Below are positions 1 through 11,027 of a DNA stretch of 64,000 nucleotides, piece after piece. The notes under the pieces were generated by a model, which saw only the letters and a list, made by a program, of their open reading frames with translations, searched no databases and had not been told where the DNA came from. Position numbers and translations under genes: made by a program. Source of the stretch: Bolinopsis microptera (Eukaryota; Ctenophora; Tentaculata; Lobata; Bolinopsidae); assembly GCF_026151205.1 (NCBI RefSeq), contig NC_087073.1:18566837-18630836 (forward strand), in the 5' to 3' direction. Position 1 is the first letter of the stretch. Every line of letters begins with the position of its first letter.

Positions 1-925
1 TTAATATATTTGCCAATTCCATAAAGAAAATAGAGATGTTTTATAAAGTTTCGTTAGACGAGGAATGGACTATAACCGCTTCAAGGTGAACACATTTTTC
101 TTTCTTCTGCAAAGATTTTTAAAATTTAGGGAGGTCCTCTAAATTATCAATATAGTTGCTTAGTAACAGTATGTTTTATTTGGGATTTTACGGATTATCA
201 TGCAGATGTTCGACCCATTTTAATGTTAAATTTTAGATGATATTTATTAGCTTTTCTCTATTCATGCCTCTTCTTTAGTTCATCGGTGTATACGGTAGAC
301 TCAGCTCAATAATCGCTTAATGACCGGGCTACAACTGCTCCTGCAGCAACCGGCCGAACAATTACTTTGTGTACATCGGTAATGGCCCTACCACTTCATC
401 ACACTCAATTCTAAGTTTTAATGAGATTTCCGAATCCCATTTTGATCCCATAATCATTCGGATATTTGGTAGGCAGCTTAGAGGGGGTGGGGTTTAGAAA
501 TGCCTACGATTATAGTGTCTATACAATAGCTGTATGTGATAGCTAATGGGGACACGGGACTCGGGAGGGGTATAAAACGGCCAGAATCTCGCTTTCTTTG
601 TAATGCAAATGATCTTAAATATCAACGAATATAGAGATGTACACCAAAACACTTGCCTAGAAATTCAGGTGTTTAGTTTTGTCATTGGCGTGTAACAACT
701 TGAGCAGATCACGACGTGGTCCTGCACCCCAAGCCAACGTTATCTGTAAAACAACAACGACTTCCGGTCAACGTTGCTCCGTTACTTAGCTGCATGAGTT
801 TGCGGTAATACTATAATGTCCACTGTTATTCTACGTGCACACTCCATCTCTTCTAGAAACTACGTCGGTACTTAGTTATAGTTTATTTGTTACGTTGTGT
901 GAAGTGTGTGATATCTGGGTGTTAA
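1..925. other. 5' flank of the TRPM-like gene, no gene seen
   Basis: I see no convincing coding region here. A TATA-box-like string TATAAAA lies at 571-577 in a locally G-rich stretch, about 580 bases before the first ATG that is in frame with the channel. It could be a core promoter, but the distance is long unless a 5' UTR intron or trans-splicing is involved. The role is inferred only. Confidence 0.35.
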
Positions 926-1120
926 ATGTCACCTGTTGACGAGTCACCTTCACCCCGTGATGAGGAGACTGGGATTGTCCCGCCAGATGAAGAAGGAGGT
1001 AACACCACGCAACATGATGAAGAACTAGGAAATATTGTTCCTCCTGTTGAAGAACCGGTTTCAACTGAGCCGCCGGTGAGAGAGTTAGAGAATGGTGAGA
1101 CTAAACCAAGGGACCGACAA
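926..1120 (+). other. Possible N-terminal coding exon rich in Pro and Glu
   Basis: An open frame starting at ATG 926 encodes an acidic, proline-rich tract with repeated PP-x-EE motifs, which looks like a disordered N-terminus and not random sequence. A good donor (CAA|GTAAGG) ends it at 1120. The only phase-compatible acceptor I see (before 1189) lacks a pyrimidine tract, and the better acceptor at 1178 gives the wrong phase. It may be the real first exon of the channel, or a 5' UTR open frame. Confidence 0.35.
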
Positions 1121-1152
1121 GTAAGGATAAACGTTCCTGACGAGAATATCCA

Positions 1153-4100
1153 ATGGATCGCATGGACATTCCCACCAGGACCCGAGAGTTGGATGAGTTA
1201 TCAGTTGGGAGTAAAACAACACTTGGGAGTCTTGGAGGGAGAAAAAGGAAAGTTAAACACTTTAACCTGACTGATCTGAATCGGTACGGAACTATCGAGT
1301 CTAGCTACTTGTGTGAGAGCAATCGCGAGGAAAGGATAGAGAAAACTGATCTGTACGTCAAGCGAGTCAAAGACATTCACTTTATCACTCAGTCTGAGGT
1401 GGACTCTATGAAGAAAGCGCTAAGGATTCAGATAACTGAAGATTACGAGGGAGTCCCAGAGATGATTGGCAAGATAAAAATCAAAGTTTGTAACACGTAC
1501 GTTGCTGATAGGAAGGGTCTCGCTGGGCCATCGGGCGATCAACTGTGCTTTTGTGGGAAACCAAAGGAAGATGAGAAACACCAGGCATTTTCAGAGTCTA
1601 AAGAGTGGACAAGTTCGAGACATACCAAAGATGTAAAGACAAATACTTGGGGTAAGGTGGCCCTGGCTGGGTGCCAAGCTAACTTTGTGAGGTTATGTGA
1701 AGACACGAGTATGAAGAGAATAGAGGAGTTGTTGATGAATGTTTACAAGATGAAGAAACCTGGTGTTATCGTCTCTGTTTTAGGTTTGTTCGTTATTCTG
1801 GCTTCTCACTTAAGTACGAATGCAAATTCTTTATATTTATCTTCTGAATGCAGATTAATATTTTCTTATAATTATATTTATCTTCTGAACATACGAGTAA
1901 ATTGGCTCTTGTTTAAATGTCTTGAACCAAAAAACTGTTTACTTTACTTACTTAATAATAAACACCATTACAAAACAGTGCTAATTTACAATTCCAGGCA
2001 GCACATCTGAGCTGGAGATGTCAGATAAACTGGAGGATGAGATAGAGAGGTGTCTGCCTAAAGCTGCTGCTGCCTGTGATGCCTGGATGTTTACACCTGG
2101 AGTAAACGGAGGCTGCGGGAAACTCGTGGGTAATGGAATCAGGACTTACGGTTTGTCGCTCTACACCGTCGGGATTGTAGCCTGGTCCTCTTTAAACGAT
2201 AGAGTAAGTTTAGATTGGGTTACTGAATTAAGATAACCATTACCAGACTTCTTACAATGTTATTGAGATTACTTGAACGAAATATCTCGTGATTTTAACT
2301 AGGATTTGCTATTGATATCCACTTCTATCGTGACAAAGAACTTGCACAGGCCCGAAAGAGATTGACTGATCAGACCAACGAACTCGGAAATACCATCCCA
2401 TACCCCACAAATGTAGGGGAAACTGATGTTAGACATTTGGAACAAAACCATACCACTTTCTTGATGGTGGACAATGGACGAGACGATGTCTCTAGCTGCA
2501 TCAAAGCTGCCACAGATTTAAGAATAAAGTTTGAGGTCCGTTAACTCATGCCATTGACCATTTAGTAATCAGTAGCTCTATCAATTCTATAAATTTAGTT
2601 ATCTAAAGCTAAGCGTGAAGTTTAATGTTATGTGTTAGGACTTATACATCCATTCGTACTTACGTTTTAGCTGTGAAAATCTTTATTGCTATTAAAATCT
2701 GAATTTTCAGAATCATATGAAGAAAAGTGCGGATGTTCCGGTGATTAGTGTCCTGAACAGAGGAGGACTAAAGTCTGTGTTTGTGGTAACTCAGAGGCTA
2801 TGTGATGACGATACCGTGATAGTACTGGCTAAAAGTGCTGGATTAGCAAGCTTTATTCAAAAGTTGAAGGAGCACTGCATCTGGGTAAGATTATTCAAGA
2901 AGTTAATGTGGTTAATTAATAGTGCCTTCATAACTATCGGTTCCATGCTCAAAATAGAAGCAGTTGTCAAACATCTACCATCTGTTATCTGTTATCTACT
3001 ATCTGTTATCGATATCATCGAACAGTTAAATAGTTTTAAATAATCTTATAGGTCAACAAGAAATTGGAATCTTCTGACAAGCTACAAGAAAAGACAAAGA
3101 GAGCCAAAGAACCGTGCAAGTGTATTGAAAGTGGAGGGGTGTTTAAAGCCGACCTAAGAGCCTGTATCCACATCACCAGAAAGATGGCTAAACATCTTTC
3201 CATGGAAGGAGTGTCACAGCAAATTTGGGATATGATGTATGACTTCGCTGAAGTGTGTGTACAGCGGCTGTCACAAATATTCATTTACGATCAAAGATCA
3301 AAGACCGAGTTCGATCAATTGCTTCTTGATGCGATGGTCGAAAATGACTCCGGGGTGGGAAAGAAATTAGAATACGCTTTTGAACTAGGAACAGTTGAAG
3401 TTGTTGAAAGCATGCTGAACGACTCAGCTGAACGACTGCGATCAAAGACTTTAACCAACCTAATCATGAAAGCAATCATCATGAACCGCCCAAAGATGGT
3501 CAAACTTTTCCTGAACACCTGTCAAAAGTCTCAGCTCCTGCAGCTGAAGTTCAACATGCCGGTGCTGTACGACAGTGCTCTCTATTCCTACGGGGGAGGT
3601 CACTTAGTACGACTCATCACATACTGGGTCAGTGATAGTATAATTCCGGGCGCTACAAGTCTTGGAATATATCGTTACGACGAAACTGAAAGTATTGATG
3701 AGGGGGTTTGTGAGGAGACAGATGAGCGCTCTTTTGGGGCCATGTGGAACCCTCAAGCTATCAGACTCATTGATAACCTGATAAACGAATTAGCAGGAGA
3801 CTCCTTTAATTCTTCTGTTGGTTGCGAAGAGGACCCCTTCATGGAGCTCACTTTATGGTCTGTCATGATGTTAAGGAGGGAGATGGCGCTGATGTTCTGC
3901 AAAAGATCTGAGGAGCCTATCAGATGTGCTTTATTGTGTCTGAAGCTACTGTCACAGATGGAAAAGAGGAACAATGTGTTGGTTAACACGGAAGAGGATG
4001 AGAAGGTCTCGGAGATGAAGGAAGCGTTTGAGAGTCTGGCTATTTGTACTTTGGAAGCATGCTATGCTGAGAACCCTGAAATGACTTTTGCAGCTGCGCG

Positions 4101-6578
4101 TTCTCGGTGGACTCGAGTCAAGAACTACGATTATCTGGAACTTGCGTTTGAGGCGGAGTCAAAACGATTTATCGCGCATCCAGCTTGTCAGGATATCTCA
4201 GAGAGAAGATGGAGAGTAGGATTTGTGAAAGACGAAGGTTTCTGGAAAGTTCTTCTCATATGTCTTTTCCCACCTCTTATCCTAATTCCTGGTCTCATTG
4301 AATTCGATGTGTTTGCAAATCGTCATCAAGATGGACATGAACGAGCGTGGTGGGACAAAATTTTTGTTCGGTTCAAGATAGTCGGAAAATCGCCCATGAT
4401 AAAGTTTTGGATGAGTGCAGTTTTCTCCTTGGTGTTTCTAATACTTCACCTCCGAGTGCTGTACTTGGATACGAAACCTGTCTTGAATCCTGAAGTAGAC
4501 ACTGTCAGTTGGCCCTTCATCATCCTCGTTTTCGTTTGGTTCTGTCTGTTGGTCATTGACGAGGTTGGTTGTTTACTTTTGGATATAATATATTTTAAAC
4601 CCTTTATATTAAGTCCTATTAAGTCTAGTACGTTTTTTATTACCGTTTCTCTGCTTGTAGGAAATGTAATTCACTGAACTAACACTACCTCTCTTTCAGA
4701 TTATACAGGTATTTACCGAGAAACTATTTTATTGGTGGAAGAACGTTTGGAACAGGCTCGATATGGTGAACTACCTCATATTCTTTGTTGGTTTGATTCT
4801 ATGTATGGCGTACATTTGCACCGATGATGGAGGAAATTGTTCTCTTTCGTACAAAGCAGACGGTAGGTCTTATTGCTGATTCCCTCTACATTATAGATGC
4901 CCAAAATTAAAAAGAATGCGTATTCAACAAAGCAAAGTTTTCGATATGGCATAATATGACAAAGCAATCATTTGATTTCAACCTATTCAGGAGCTCTCTA
5001 CTGCCGGGATCCTGCGAAGGCTGTGTGTAAAGATTCCGACGCTGTGAAAGTTCATGCGGGTAGGATTTTATTGAGTATTGTGACGGTCACAATGTCCTTG
5101 AGATGGAGCGTGTTCATAACCAGTGATCTTACCCTCGGTCCTATTGTGCTCATGCTCTTCGAGGTTAGTTCTTATCTGTATAAATTATTACCTCTGGTAA
5201 TAATCTATGAATGTTGGACTGTTCAGAGGAGAGATGTTTTGTTGTAGAACATTTCAAATTTTTAGATTTTTAGCCCATTCAAAGTCTGCGGAAAAACATT
5301 AGAGTACATAGCGATGCAGTTGAGAAGGTAAATCTCCTATTTTGTCGCTTATGTGTATTTAAAACTGCGTCAACTCTTTCTCAGATGGCCACAACGTTCG
5401 TGAACTTCTTCATGATATTCACTGTGGTTCTTCTTGGTTTTGGAGCTGCGTATATCGGCTTGCTTGTAGAGGTTGGAACTTTTAGCATGAAGAGAAACGT
5501 TATCGGCATGGTCTATTACACTTACTTCCAGGTATGTATTCACTTTTTACACGTTAAAAACAGCTAACAAGTCTAGTTTATCGTTGTTGACTTTTGGAGC
5601 TAATTAATGAAATAATTGAGCCTAGTTAATCATTCAGGAATAAAAAATACCAAACATTCTCGTCTTATTAATTTTTAATTCGTGACCCTCATCCCAACAG
5701 AGCCTGGGAGAGTTGTTCCTTGAAAACCTGGAGAGTCCCGGAGCTTACTATCTGACCAACAATCCGAACGTGACTGAATCTTGGTACCTAGATAGTGATG
5801 TTAACGGAGCCTACTACTATGTCGCTCTCTTCCTACTCTTCATGTTCATGATTATTAGTAATCTGATGTTGCTTAACATTCTTATTGCTATGTTCACGGA
5901 GAGTTACGAGAAGATTAGTTCTAACCAGAAAACCATCTGGAAATTCCAAAGGTAACTGGCTCATTGTGATCTCAAATTTAGATTTATAGTCTGATTATAG
6001 GCCAAAGAAATGAAATGATCGTGTTTCCTCGACCATCCTGTTTGCTAGCTTTTTAATTGGTTTTGTTATACTTATAGTGAATACTGGTCAGTGGTATCGG
6101 TAATATGAAGTATACTATTGCATATAAAACGCATTCTCTTTCAGGTACAGTTTGTTGAAAGACTACGAGGGCAAATACCTGCCGGTTCCGCTTAACGTTA
6201 TTCACTATCCATTGTCATTCACAAGATGGATATGGAAAAAGTTTAACCCTAAGAATAAATATATCAACCCTCTAAGGAAGAGTATAGACAAACATTTAAG
6301 GTTCGTTAATGTATTTTATTCCATTTCTTGTTATTTTTCTCATGTACGAGTCAGTAATTTCAGTACATCCATTAATTTCAACACGATAATAGAATTAAAA
6401 TCAATGATGATAATCGTATATTTTAATAAGTTAGCCTAATTACGAATTAACGACCATTATTTAATCCCACAGAGCGTTCGTTAAAGAAGGTCTGCAAACA
6501 TTCTTAAGGCTGTATGGGGAGCGACAGGAGGAAGACTCTAACTCTTTAAAGTTTGCCAAATATGCTCAAGGACTCTAG
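1153..6578 (+). CDS. TRPM-like cation channel, about 1,270 aa, at least 12 exons
   Basis: A membrane cation channel of the TRPM branch. Exons read by eye: 1153-1783, 1998-2203, 2303-2535, 2711-2884, 3052-4563, 4700-4862, 4991-5163, 5274-5327, 5385-5531, 5701-5951, 6145-6300 and 6473-6578 (TAG). The first four exons encode the TRPM N-terminal homology (SLOG-like) region, with recognisable text such as NFVRLCEDTSMKRIEELL and HLEQNHTTFLMVDNG. The long fifth exon runs from the mid-homology region into S1-S2. S3-S6 follow, with a pore loop after YYTYFQSLGEL, S6 ending NILIAMF, and the TRP helix IWKFQRYSLLKDY. The C-terminus stops soon after, with no alpha-kinase or Nudix domain. The start is uncertain: an upstream ATG at 926 opens a Pro/Glu-rich frame that I could not join cleanly. 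Exons 2 and 3 do not join in phase with canonical sites. The 54-nt exon adds 18 residues before S5. Family call is secure, ion selectivity is unknown. Confidence 0.85.
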
Positions 6579-7138
6579 CTCTCGTTTATGGTTTAGTTGT
6601 AATTTATCATGGTATATTTTAAAAGGCGCGCCTTATATATATATTTACTATATCTCCGCATATACAATATACTATATCTCCGCATCAACCACATCCAATC
6701 ATGAATCATGTTTGTATTTCATATTTATATATTTTAAGTTCATACATTTTGCGAATGAATTAATGATTTTAAGCTGTACAAATATCAAATATCGATGGAT
6801 CGAATTTTACGTTAGGTGGCTGGCTCACTCAAAATTGAAAATGAATCAGAGATAGATTTATGTTTTTATGTTTGTGAATATTTTGATTCACGTACTTACA
6901 TCTTTAATGATGGCTAGAATATTTTATATTAGGTGACTGGCGCACTCAAATGAATAAGATTAAGAGATAGGTTTGCATTTTCGTCTTTTGATATGTTCAA
7001 TGTTAGTGAATATTATTAAAGTGACGTATTGACACCTCGACTAAATAGCTTTTTAAATCGAATAAGTACACGTTTTCTGGACATTTGATAAAATTTGTAA
7101 TGTGTAATGAAAAACTTAGATGATTTAATTCCTTCTTT
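6579..7138. other. AT-rich 3' flank of the TRPM-like gene
   Basis: No gene seen. The stretch is very AT-rich. A near-duplicate phrase (GGTGGCTGGCTCACTCAAA near 6813-6833 and GGTGACTGGCGCACTCAAA near 6932-6950) suggests an old local duplication of about 120 bases. Confidence 0.4.
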
Positions 7139-7595
7139 TTTTTGTTGAAATGTGAAAATTCAATTAATTATTAAAATTATATATACTGATATACATTAAT
7201 CAAGCGTTACATTATAGACATAGTCGAGCCATGCAAAATTACAATAACATATAACATTATTTTGATATTGGATATATTATTACTAATGTATTTATACATA
7301 AGTAATCATTTATAAATGGTACTGCACGCAGTATCTGTAATTGTATACTATAAGTTGCATACTTGATATATATATGCAGTATGTGGCCGGATGACAACTA
7401 ATATAACTAAACTAAAAAATAAGCTGCTTGAATATATATTGATTGACGGTGTCAACCCATCGAGATCGTTGCTCTGCGAAGCAGAGCAACGATCGACGAA
7501 GCGAAGCAAGAATGCTAGTTTGCGCGGCGCGTCGAAGCGGCGAAGTCCTCCAAGAATATACAACAATTAATTCGGCTGAACCAACATTGCTCTAA
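7139..7595. repeat. Dispersed repeat, copy 1 (partner at 14418-14633)
   Basis: It shares ordered blocks with 14418-14633: AAAATTCAATTAATTATTA, AGCGTTACAT, GCCATGCAAAATTACAAT, AAATGGTACTGCA, GGCCGGATGACAACTAA and AATTAATTCGGCTGAACCAA. Copy 1 is about twice as long and carries a GC-rich hairpin block (about 7450-7560) that copy 2 lacks. It is probably a non-autonomous element or relic. No coding potential was seen. Confidence 0.7.
7464..7494. repeat. 14-bp hairpin with a GAA triloop
   Basis: Perfect inverted arms of 14 bases (GATCGTTGCTCTGC and its complement) are separated by only GAA. It lies inside the dispersed repeat at the point where the second copy has no such block. It belongs to a set of unrelated hairpins in this island that all use a C-TTC-G or C-GAA-G turn. 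Confidence 0.85.
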
Positions 7596-7621
7596 CCAAA
7601 GCCCTCTCGCTTGCAGTTATA

Positions 7622-7675
7622 CATTATAGCGTGCGAAACAAGCGCGTCGACGCGCTTGTTTTGCACGCTATAATG
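7622..7675. repeat. 54-bp near-perfect palindrome centred on TCGA
   Basis: The arms start CATTATAGCGTGC and end with the complement GCACGCTATAATG. The centre is GCGCGTCGACGCGC. Only one position in each arm is mismatched. It ends exactly where the GGGTG satellite begins. A diverged version of the left flank (AGCCCT-TCGCTTG) recurs at about 47418-47435. Confidence 0.85.
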
Positions 7676-7754
7676 AGGTGGGGTGGGGTGGGGTGGGGTG
7701 GGGTGGGGTGGGGTGGGGTGGGGTGGGGTGGGGTGGGGTGGGGTGGGGTGGGGT
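7676..7754. repeat. GGGTG pentanucleotide satellite, about 15 units
   Basis: An uninterrupted run of GGGTG. The G-rich strand could form G-quadruplexes. Its abrupt start at the end of a palindrome suggests that the two arose together or that the palindrome seeded slippage. Confidence 0.95.
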
Positions 7755-8183
7755 CGATGGTTGGGTGGGATGTGGATGCCATGTCTGTGTCCATCCTGAT
7801 TTTGGAATAATATGCATGTCAACCTACATACAATATAATGAGAAATATGTATTATGAAGAAGTGTTACCGGTGGAGATTCTTGACGGATTAACAAACCGG
7901 TAAATCAAATGTAAAAAATGCGGTTTTAAACAATAACCTATGTCTCCTAGCAGTGGACACTGGCGTCATAGCGCCCGGATCAGTACACAGTATATAGCAT
8001 GTCCTGGTGTCATTGCTGTAGCGTAGCTAGCTGTGTCGCCTCCCATGCTCTAGCGGACGGAGTCACTCCTGGAGTCTCACACTCTCGGCCGGGGGTTTCC
8101 TCCAATCTGCTGGCGATGATAGAAATTTGTTTACTAAAATAGCCATAGGAATGGTAACACTTGTAACTTGTTCAAATATTTTT
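7755..8183. other. Intergenic stretch, no gene seen
   Basis: No coding region, RNA gene or clear repeat structure recognised here. Confidence 0.4.
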
Positions 8184-8223
8184 TAACGGGTGATACTCGT
8201 AAAATATCTGTTCCATATATTGG
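8184..8223 (+). repeat. Solo TTAACGGGTGATAC terminal-repeat module
   Basis: It carries the same 40-base sequence that forms the terminal inverted repeats of the small elements at 10787-11026 and 11028-11193. Here it stands without its right-hand partner and runs directly into the left arm of the 8224-8587 foldback. It is likely the remaining end of an element into which the foldback is joined. Confidence 0.8.
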
Positions 8224-8587
8224 ATTTGACCAAAACCCATAATCATGGGTAGAGTGGAGCGCTGCCAGTGTCTCTCTTTCCCAAACAAAAGGCAATGATA
8301 TCAATTTGAATGACCGTTATCAAATGCAAAATGATACCGAGAATGAAATCGGTCGCTCGCTTTTCCCACTCATTCATGGCTTACGAATTGTAATAAGTTT
8401 CGATTTATAATAAACATGTAATCTATTTCAATTGTAAATGAATGGGAAAAGCGAGCGACCGATTTCATTCTCGGTATCATTTTGCATTTGATAACGGTCA
8501 TTCAAATTGATATCATTGCCTTTTGTTTGGGAAAGAGAGACACTGGCAGCGCTCCACTCTACCCATGATTATGGGTTTTGGTCAAAT
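8224..8587. mobile_element. Foldback element, about 150-bp arms and 60-bp loop
   Basis: The left arm (8224-8377) and right arm (8438-8587) are almost perfect reverse complements, from ATTTGACCAAAACCC inwards. The left arm has a four-base insertion near the loop. The loop (8378-8437) is AT-rich and non-coding. High arm identity implies recent formation or gene conversion. I found no clear target-site duplication. Confidence 0.9.
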
Positions 8588-9480
8588 ATCATCTCTTTTT
8601 GATTATAATGTCAGGGTACTTTACAAATGTAAACTCATAACTTCATTAATATTAATAAGGAGGTGATTTCAACAATTTCGAAATTTTTCCTTTAAAAACA
8701 TTCCCTTGTGTTTAGGTAAGCATATCGGTCGATCACTGACTGAATATGCCACTTTATACTCAGTCAAGTTGGCATTAAATTCATTTATAATGACATTGAA
8801 CTGTCGTGGCAAAGCAGAATTTGTTCAAAATCACGAATGAGCAAAATTTGAACCTTTCGCACGTGCAAACTTTGAGCGGACGTTGCGTGCGCATCCAATA
8901 CTAAATCGCCGTAAATTTTTGCATAGCGGTATTTTATATATAGTTTGATAAGCATGAAAAGTTTCAAAGTATTTCCTGAAGAACTGTTATCACAACGGCC
9001 TATGACACAATTTAGACCTTTAAAAAGCAAAATTGAGCTCCACAACCCAAGGGATGGTGTAACACCAGAGAATACTAGAACGTAAAATTAGCGTTTTTAT
9101 AAAATTATTCTTTAAAAAAGCACTAACTTCAATAGCGAATATCTTTATGAAGGAGCAAGCTAGAAAAAGTTTCCGGTAGATTTTCAGAATGCTTAAACAA
9201 TTATCTAACTTCATTAATTCCTCAAATTTTGAATAAAATTACTCCTTAATGGCGTAAAATCGATTTGAAAAATGATTACTTTGTGAAAAATCAAGTTTTA
9301 AAAATGGTTAACTTGATGACGTCATCAAGTGGTGATGATGACGTTGAATTACTTTTTAACACAATGTAAACTAAAGTCTAAACAATTATCTTCAAGACCT
9401 GTGGTCCGAAATGGCTGTATCTTTTATACTTTAGAATCTACGGACACTTAAATACAGGCTATAATTCACTGGCAAAGCGT
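8588..9480. other. Intergenic, with a perfect CRE palindrome at 9311-9330
   Basis: No gene seen. The 20-base perfect palindrome ACTTGATGACGTCATCAAGT contains the TGACGTCA consensus bound by CREB/ATF bZIP factors. Whether it is used is unknown, because the nearest recognised gene starts are more than 5 kb away. Confidence 0.45.
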
Positions 9481-9486
9481 CTATCC

Positions 9487-9530
9487 CTGAATATATATAT
9501 ATGTATGTATATATGTATATATGTATATAT
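9487..9530. repeat. AT/GTAT microsatellite
   Basis: A short impure run of ATATAT and GTATATAT units. Confidence 0.8.
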
Positions 9531-9871
9531 CACGACAATCTGTCGTAAAACAGGGGTTCTAGAAAACCCATTTCCCGATGCTCCTGAAACCTGAAACTTT
9601 GTTTGCAGTCGATTTGGTCAACGTCTAGACGCCCTGAAAAATTTCAGATTTCTAACTCAATTTTAACATGGTTTTTAAGGCACCTGAATATGGCGATTTT
9701 GGGTTTTTTACCGAATTTCGTATAACAGTGCTGGCGAGTATGTTATGCAAATTTCTTGAAAATCTCAACATAACTATTTTTTATTCCTGTCATCTTTGAC
9801 ATCAAATTAGAATGTTTTGAACTAAAAATAAATCTGCTGAACGACTTCCGATGAGTCTTAATGCCTGAAAA
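9531..9871. other. Intergenic stretch, no gene seen
   Basis: No open frame or RNA gene recognised. It leads into the GC-rich hairpin pair. Confidence 0.4.
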
Positions 9872-9935
9872 ACTCCTGCCGGAGGCGGCGGCCTTCGGCC
9901 GCCACCTCCGGCCGGAGTGCACGCTTCGCGTGCAC
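9872..9935. repeat. Two overlapping GC-rich hairpins with TTC triloops
   Basis: The first hairpin (9872-9918) has 22-base arms with two mismatches around TTC at 9894-9896. The second (9917-9935) is GTGCACGC-TTC-GCGTGCAC with perfect 8-base arms. They share two bases, so they cannot both be fully extruded. The GC content is far above the surroundings. Confidence 0.9.
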
Positions 9936-10079
9936 GAAAGAGGCTTCCGACGTGTACCAAAGGGGTTATAATAGTAAAGGGGTTATAGTAGTAGAGGGGT
10001 ACAATAGTAAAGGGGGTGCATAGTATACCCCCAATAAAGACACCGCTCGTGCTTGCCAGCACTGTGACAGGACCGTCGA

Positions 10080-10130
10080 CGAGTCCAACTCGGCGCGCGT
10101 CCTGGTAAGTTGTAAACCTACAATCAATTC
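10080..10130 (+). repeat. Module B: GTCGACGAGTCCAACTCGG unit
   Basis: One copy of a unit that recurs inside the small TTAA-ended elements at 10.8-11.2 kb and, diverged, at 47264-47310. Its right half contains the self-complementary GTAGGTTGTAAACCTAC (here with one change). Confidence 0.75.
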
Positions 10131-10355
10131 TCAGAGCGGAAACAAAAATTGTTTTGCTTATAACTTGCGCGGCTTACCTTAATATATTAGCATTGTAAAA
10201 CTTGTAAAAATAAATTAGCTTTAATGTTTAAAGCTGGGGTAGTAATTGAAGTCACAATATTGAATTTGGTAAAACTAAAAAAATTGAAATTCATTTTCAT
10301 TTCAAAATTTGTGAATAATGTATCATTTTTGTTTGAAATGTACACCACTAGTATC

Positions 10356-10470
10356 CGCTAGTTTGCGCGCGGCGTCCGCTAGCTTCCGCTAGCCATCCGC
10401 TAGGTATGAGTGCTGCATTTTAGCGCGTCTCCTTTAGGCGTCCGCTAGTTTCCGCTAGCTTCCGCTGTGT
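10356..10470. repeat. Cluster of TCCGCTAG octamers
   Basis: About seven irregularly spaced copies of TCCGCTAG or near matches, most followed by T or C and TT, interrupted by CG-rich segments. The spacing is not regular, so this is not a simple tandem array. No function assigned. Confidence 0.75.
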
Positions 10471-10504
10471 AACCGCTATATTCCGATAGCTGACTGCTGG
10501 CTTT

Positions 10505-10745
10505 TCCGTTGATTCACGATGTCAATCCTTCGCATCTCGCCGATCTGCATACGGTGGTTTCGAGAAGCATTATTTGATGCGCGCGCGACCCAGTAGTGCA
10601 TCGCGCTACAAGCTTTTCCGTAATTTAAATCAGGCAATACGGACCTGTGCGTCACGCAGTATAGTAGTACGCGTTAACGGTTGTATGTTGTAGCGCGATG
10701 CGTTACTGTGCCGCGCCGAGCTGCCATGAATTGACATCGTCAATT
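10505..10745. repeat. Module C pair in inverted orientation
   Basis: The sequence from GTTGATTCACGATGTCAATCC to GCATCGCGCTACAA (10509-10610) is roughly the reverse complement of units found at 47055-47175. The segment GTAGCGCGATGCGTTACTGT to GACATCGTCAATTAA (10690-10746) repeats 46804-46922. The two copies face each other, suggesting terminal repeats of a degraded element. Confidence 0.75.
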
Positions 10746-10786
10746 AAGGTTGTATGTTTATAACCTACCAGGACACGCGCCTTAAT

Positions 10787-11026
10787 ATAACGGGTGATAC
10801 TCGTAAAATATCTGTTCCATATATTGGAACAGGACCGTCGACAGGACCGTCGACAGGACCGTCGACAGGCAACAGGACCGTCGACAGGACCGTCGACGAG
10901 TCCAACTCGGCGCGCGTCCTGGTAGGTTGTAAACCTACAACACGCGCCGAGTTGGACTCGTCGACGGACCGACGGTCCTGGATACAGGATACACGGAACA
11001 AATATTTTACGGGTATCACCCGTTAA
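10787..11026. mobile_element. TTAA-ended miniature element 1
   Basis: Terminal inverted repeats of about 32 bases start TAACGGGTGATACTCG on the left and end CCCGTTAA on the right, with a few mismatches. The interior has a 12-base tandem array of AGGACCGTCGAC and two facing copies of module B. There is no open frame for a transposase. TTAA at the termini is what piggyBac-type transposition leaves, so it is probably a non-autonomous relative. That assignment is inferred. Confidence 0.8.
10830..10898. repeat. AGGACCGTCGAC 12-mer tandem array, five units
   Basis: Three perfect head-to-tail units, a short GCAAC interruption, then two more. Each unit carries the palindrome GTCGAC. Confidence 0.95.
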
Positions 11027-11027
11027 G

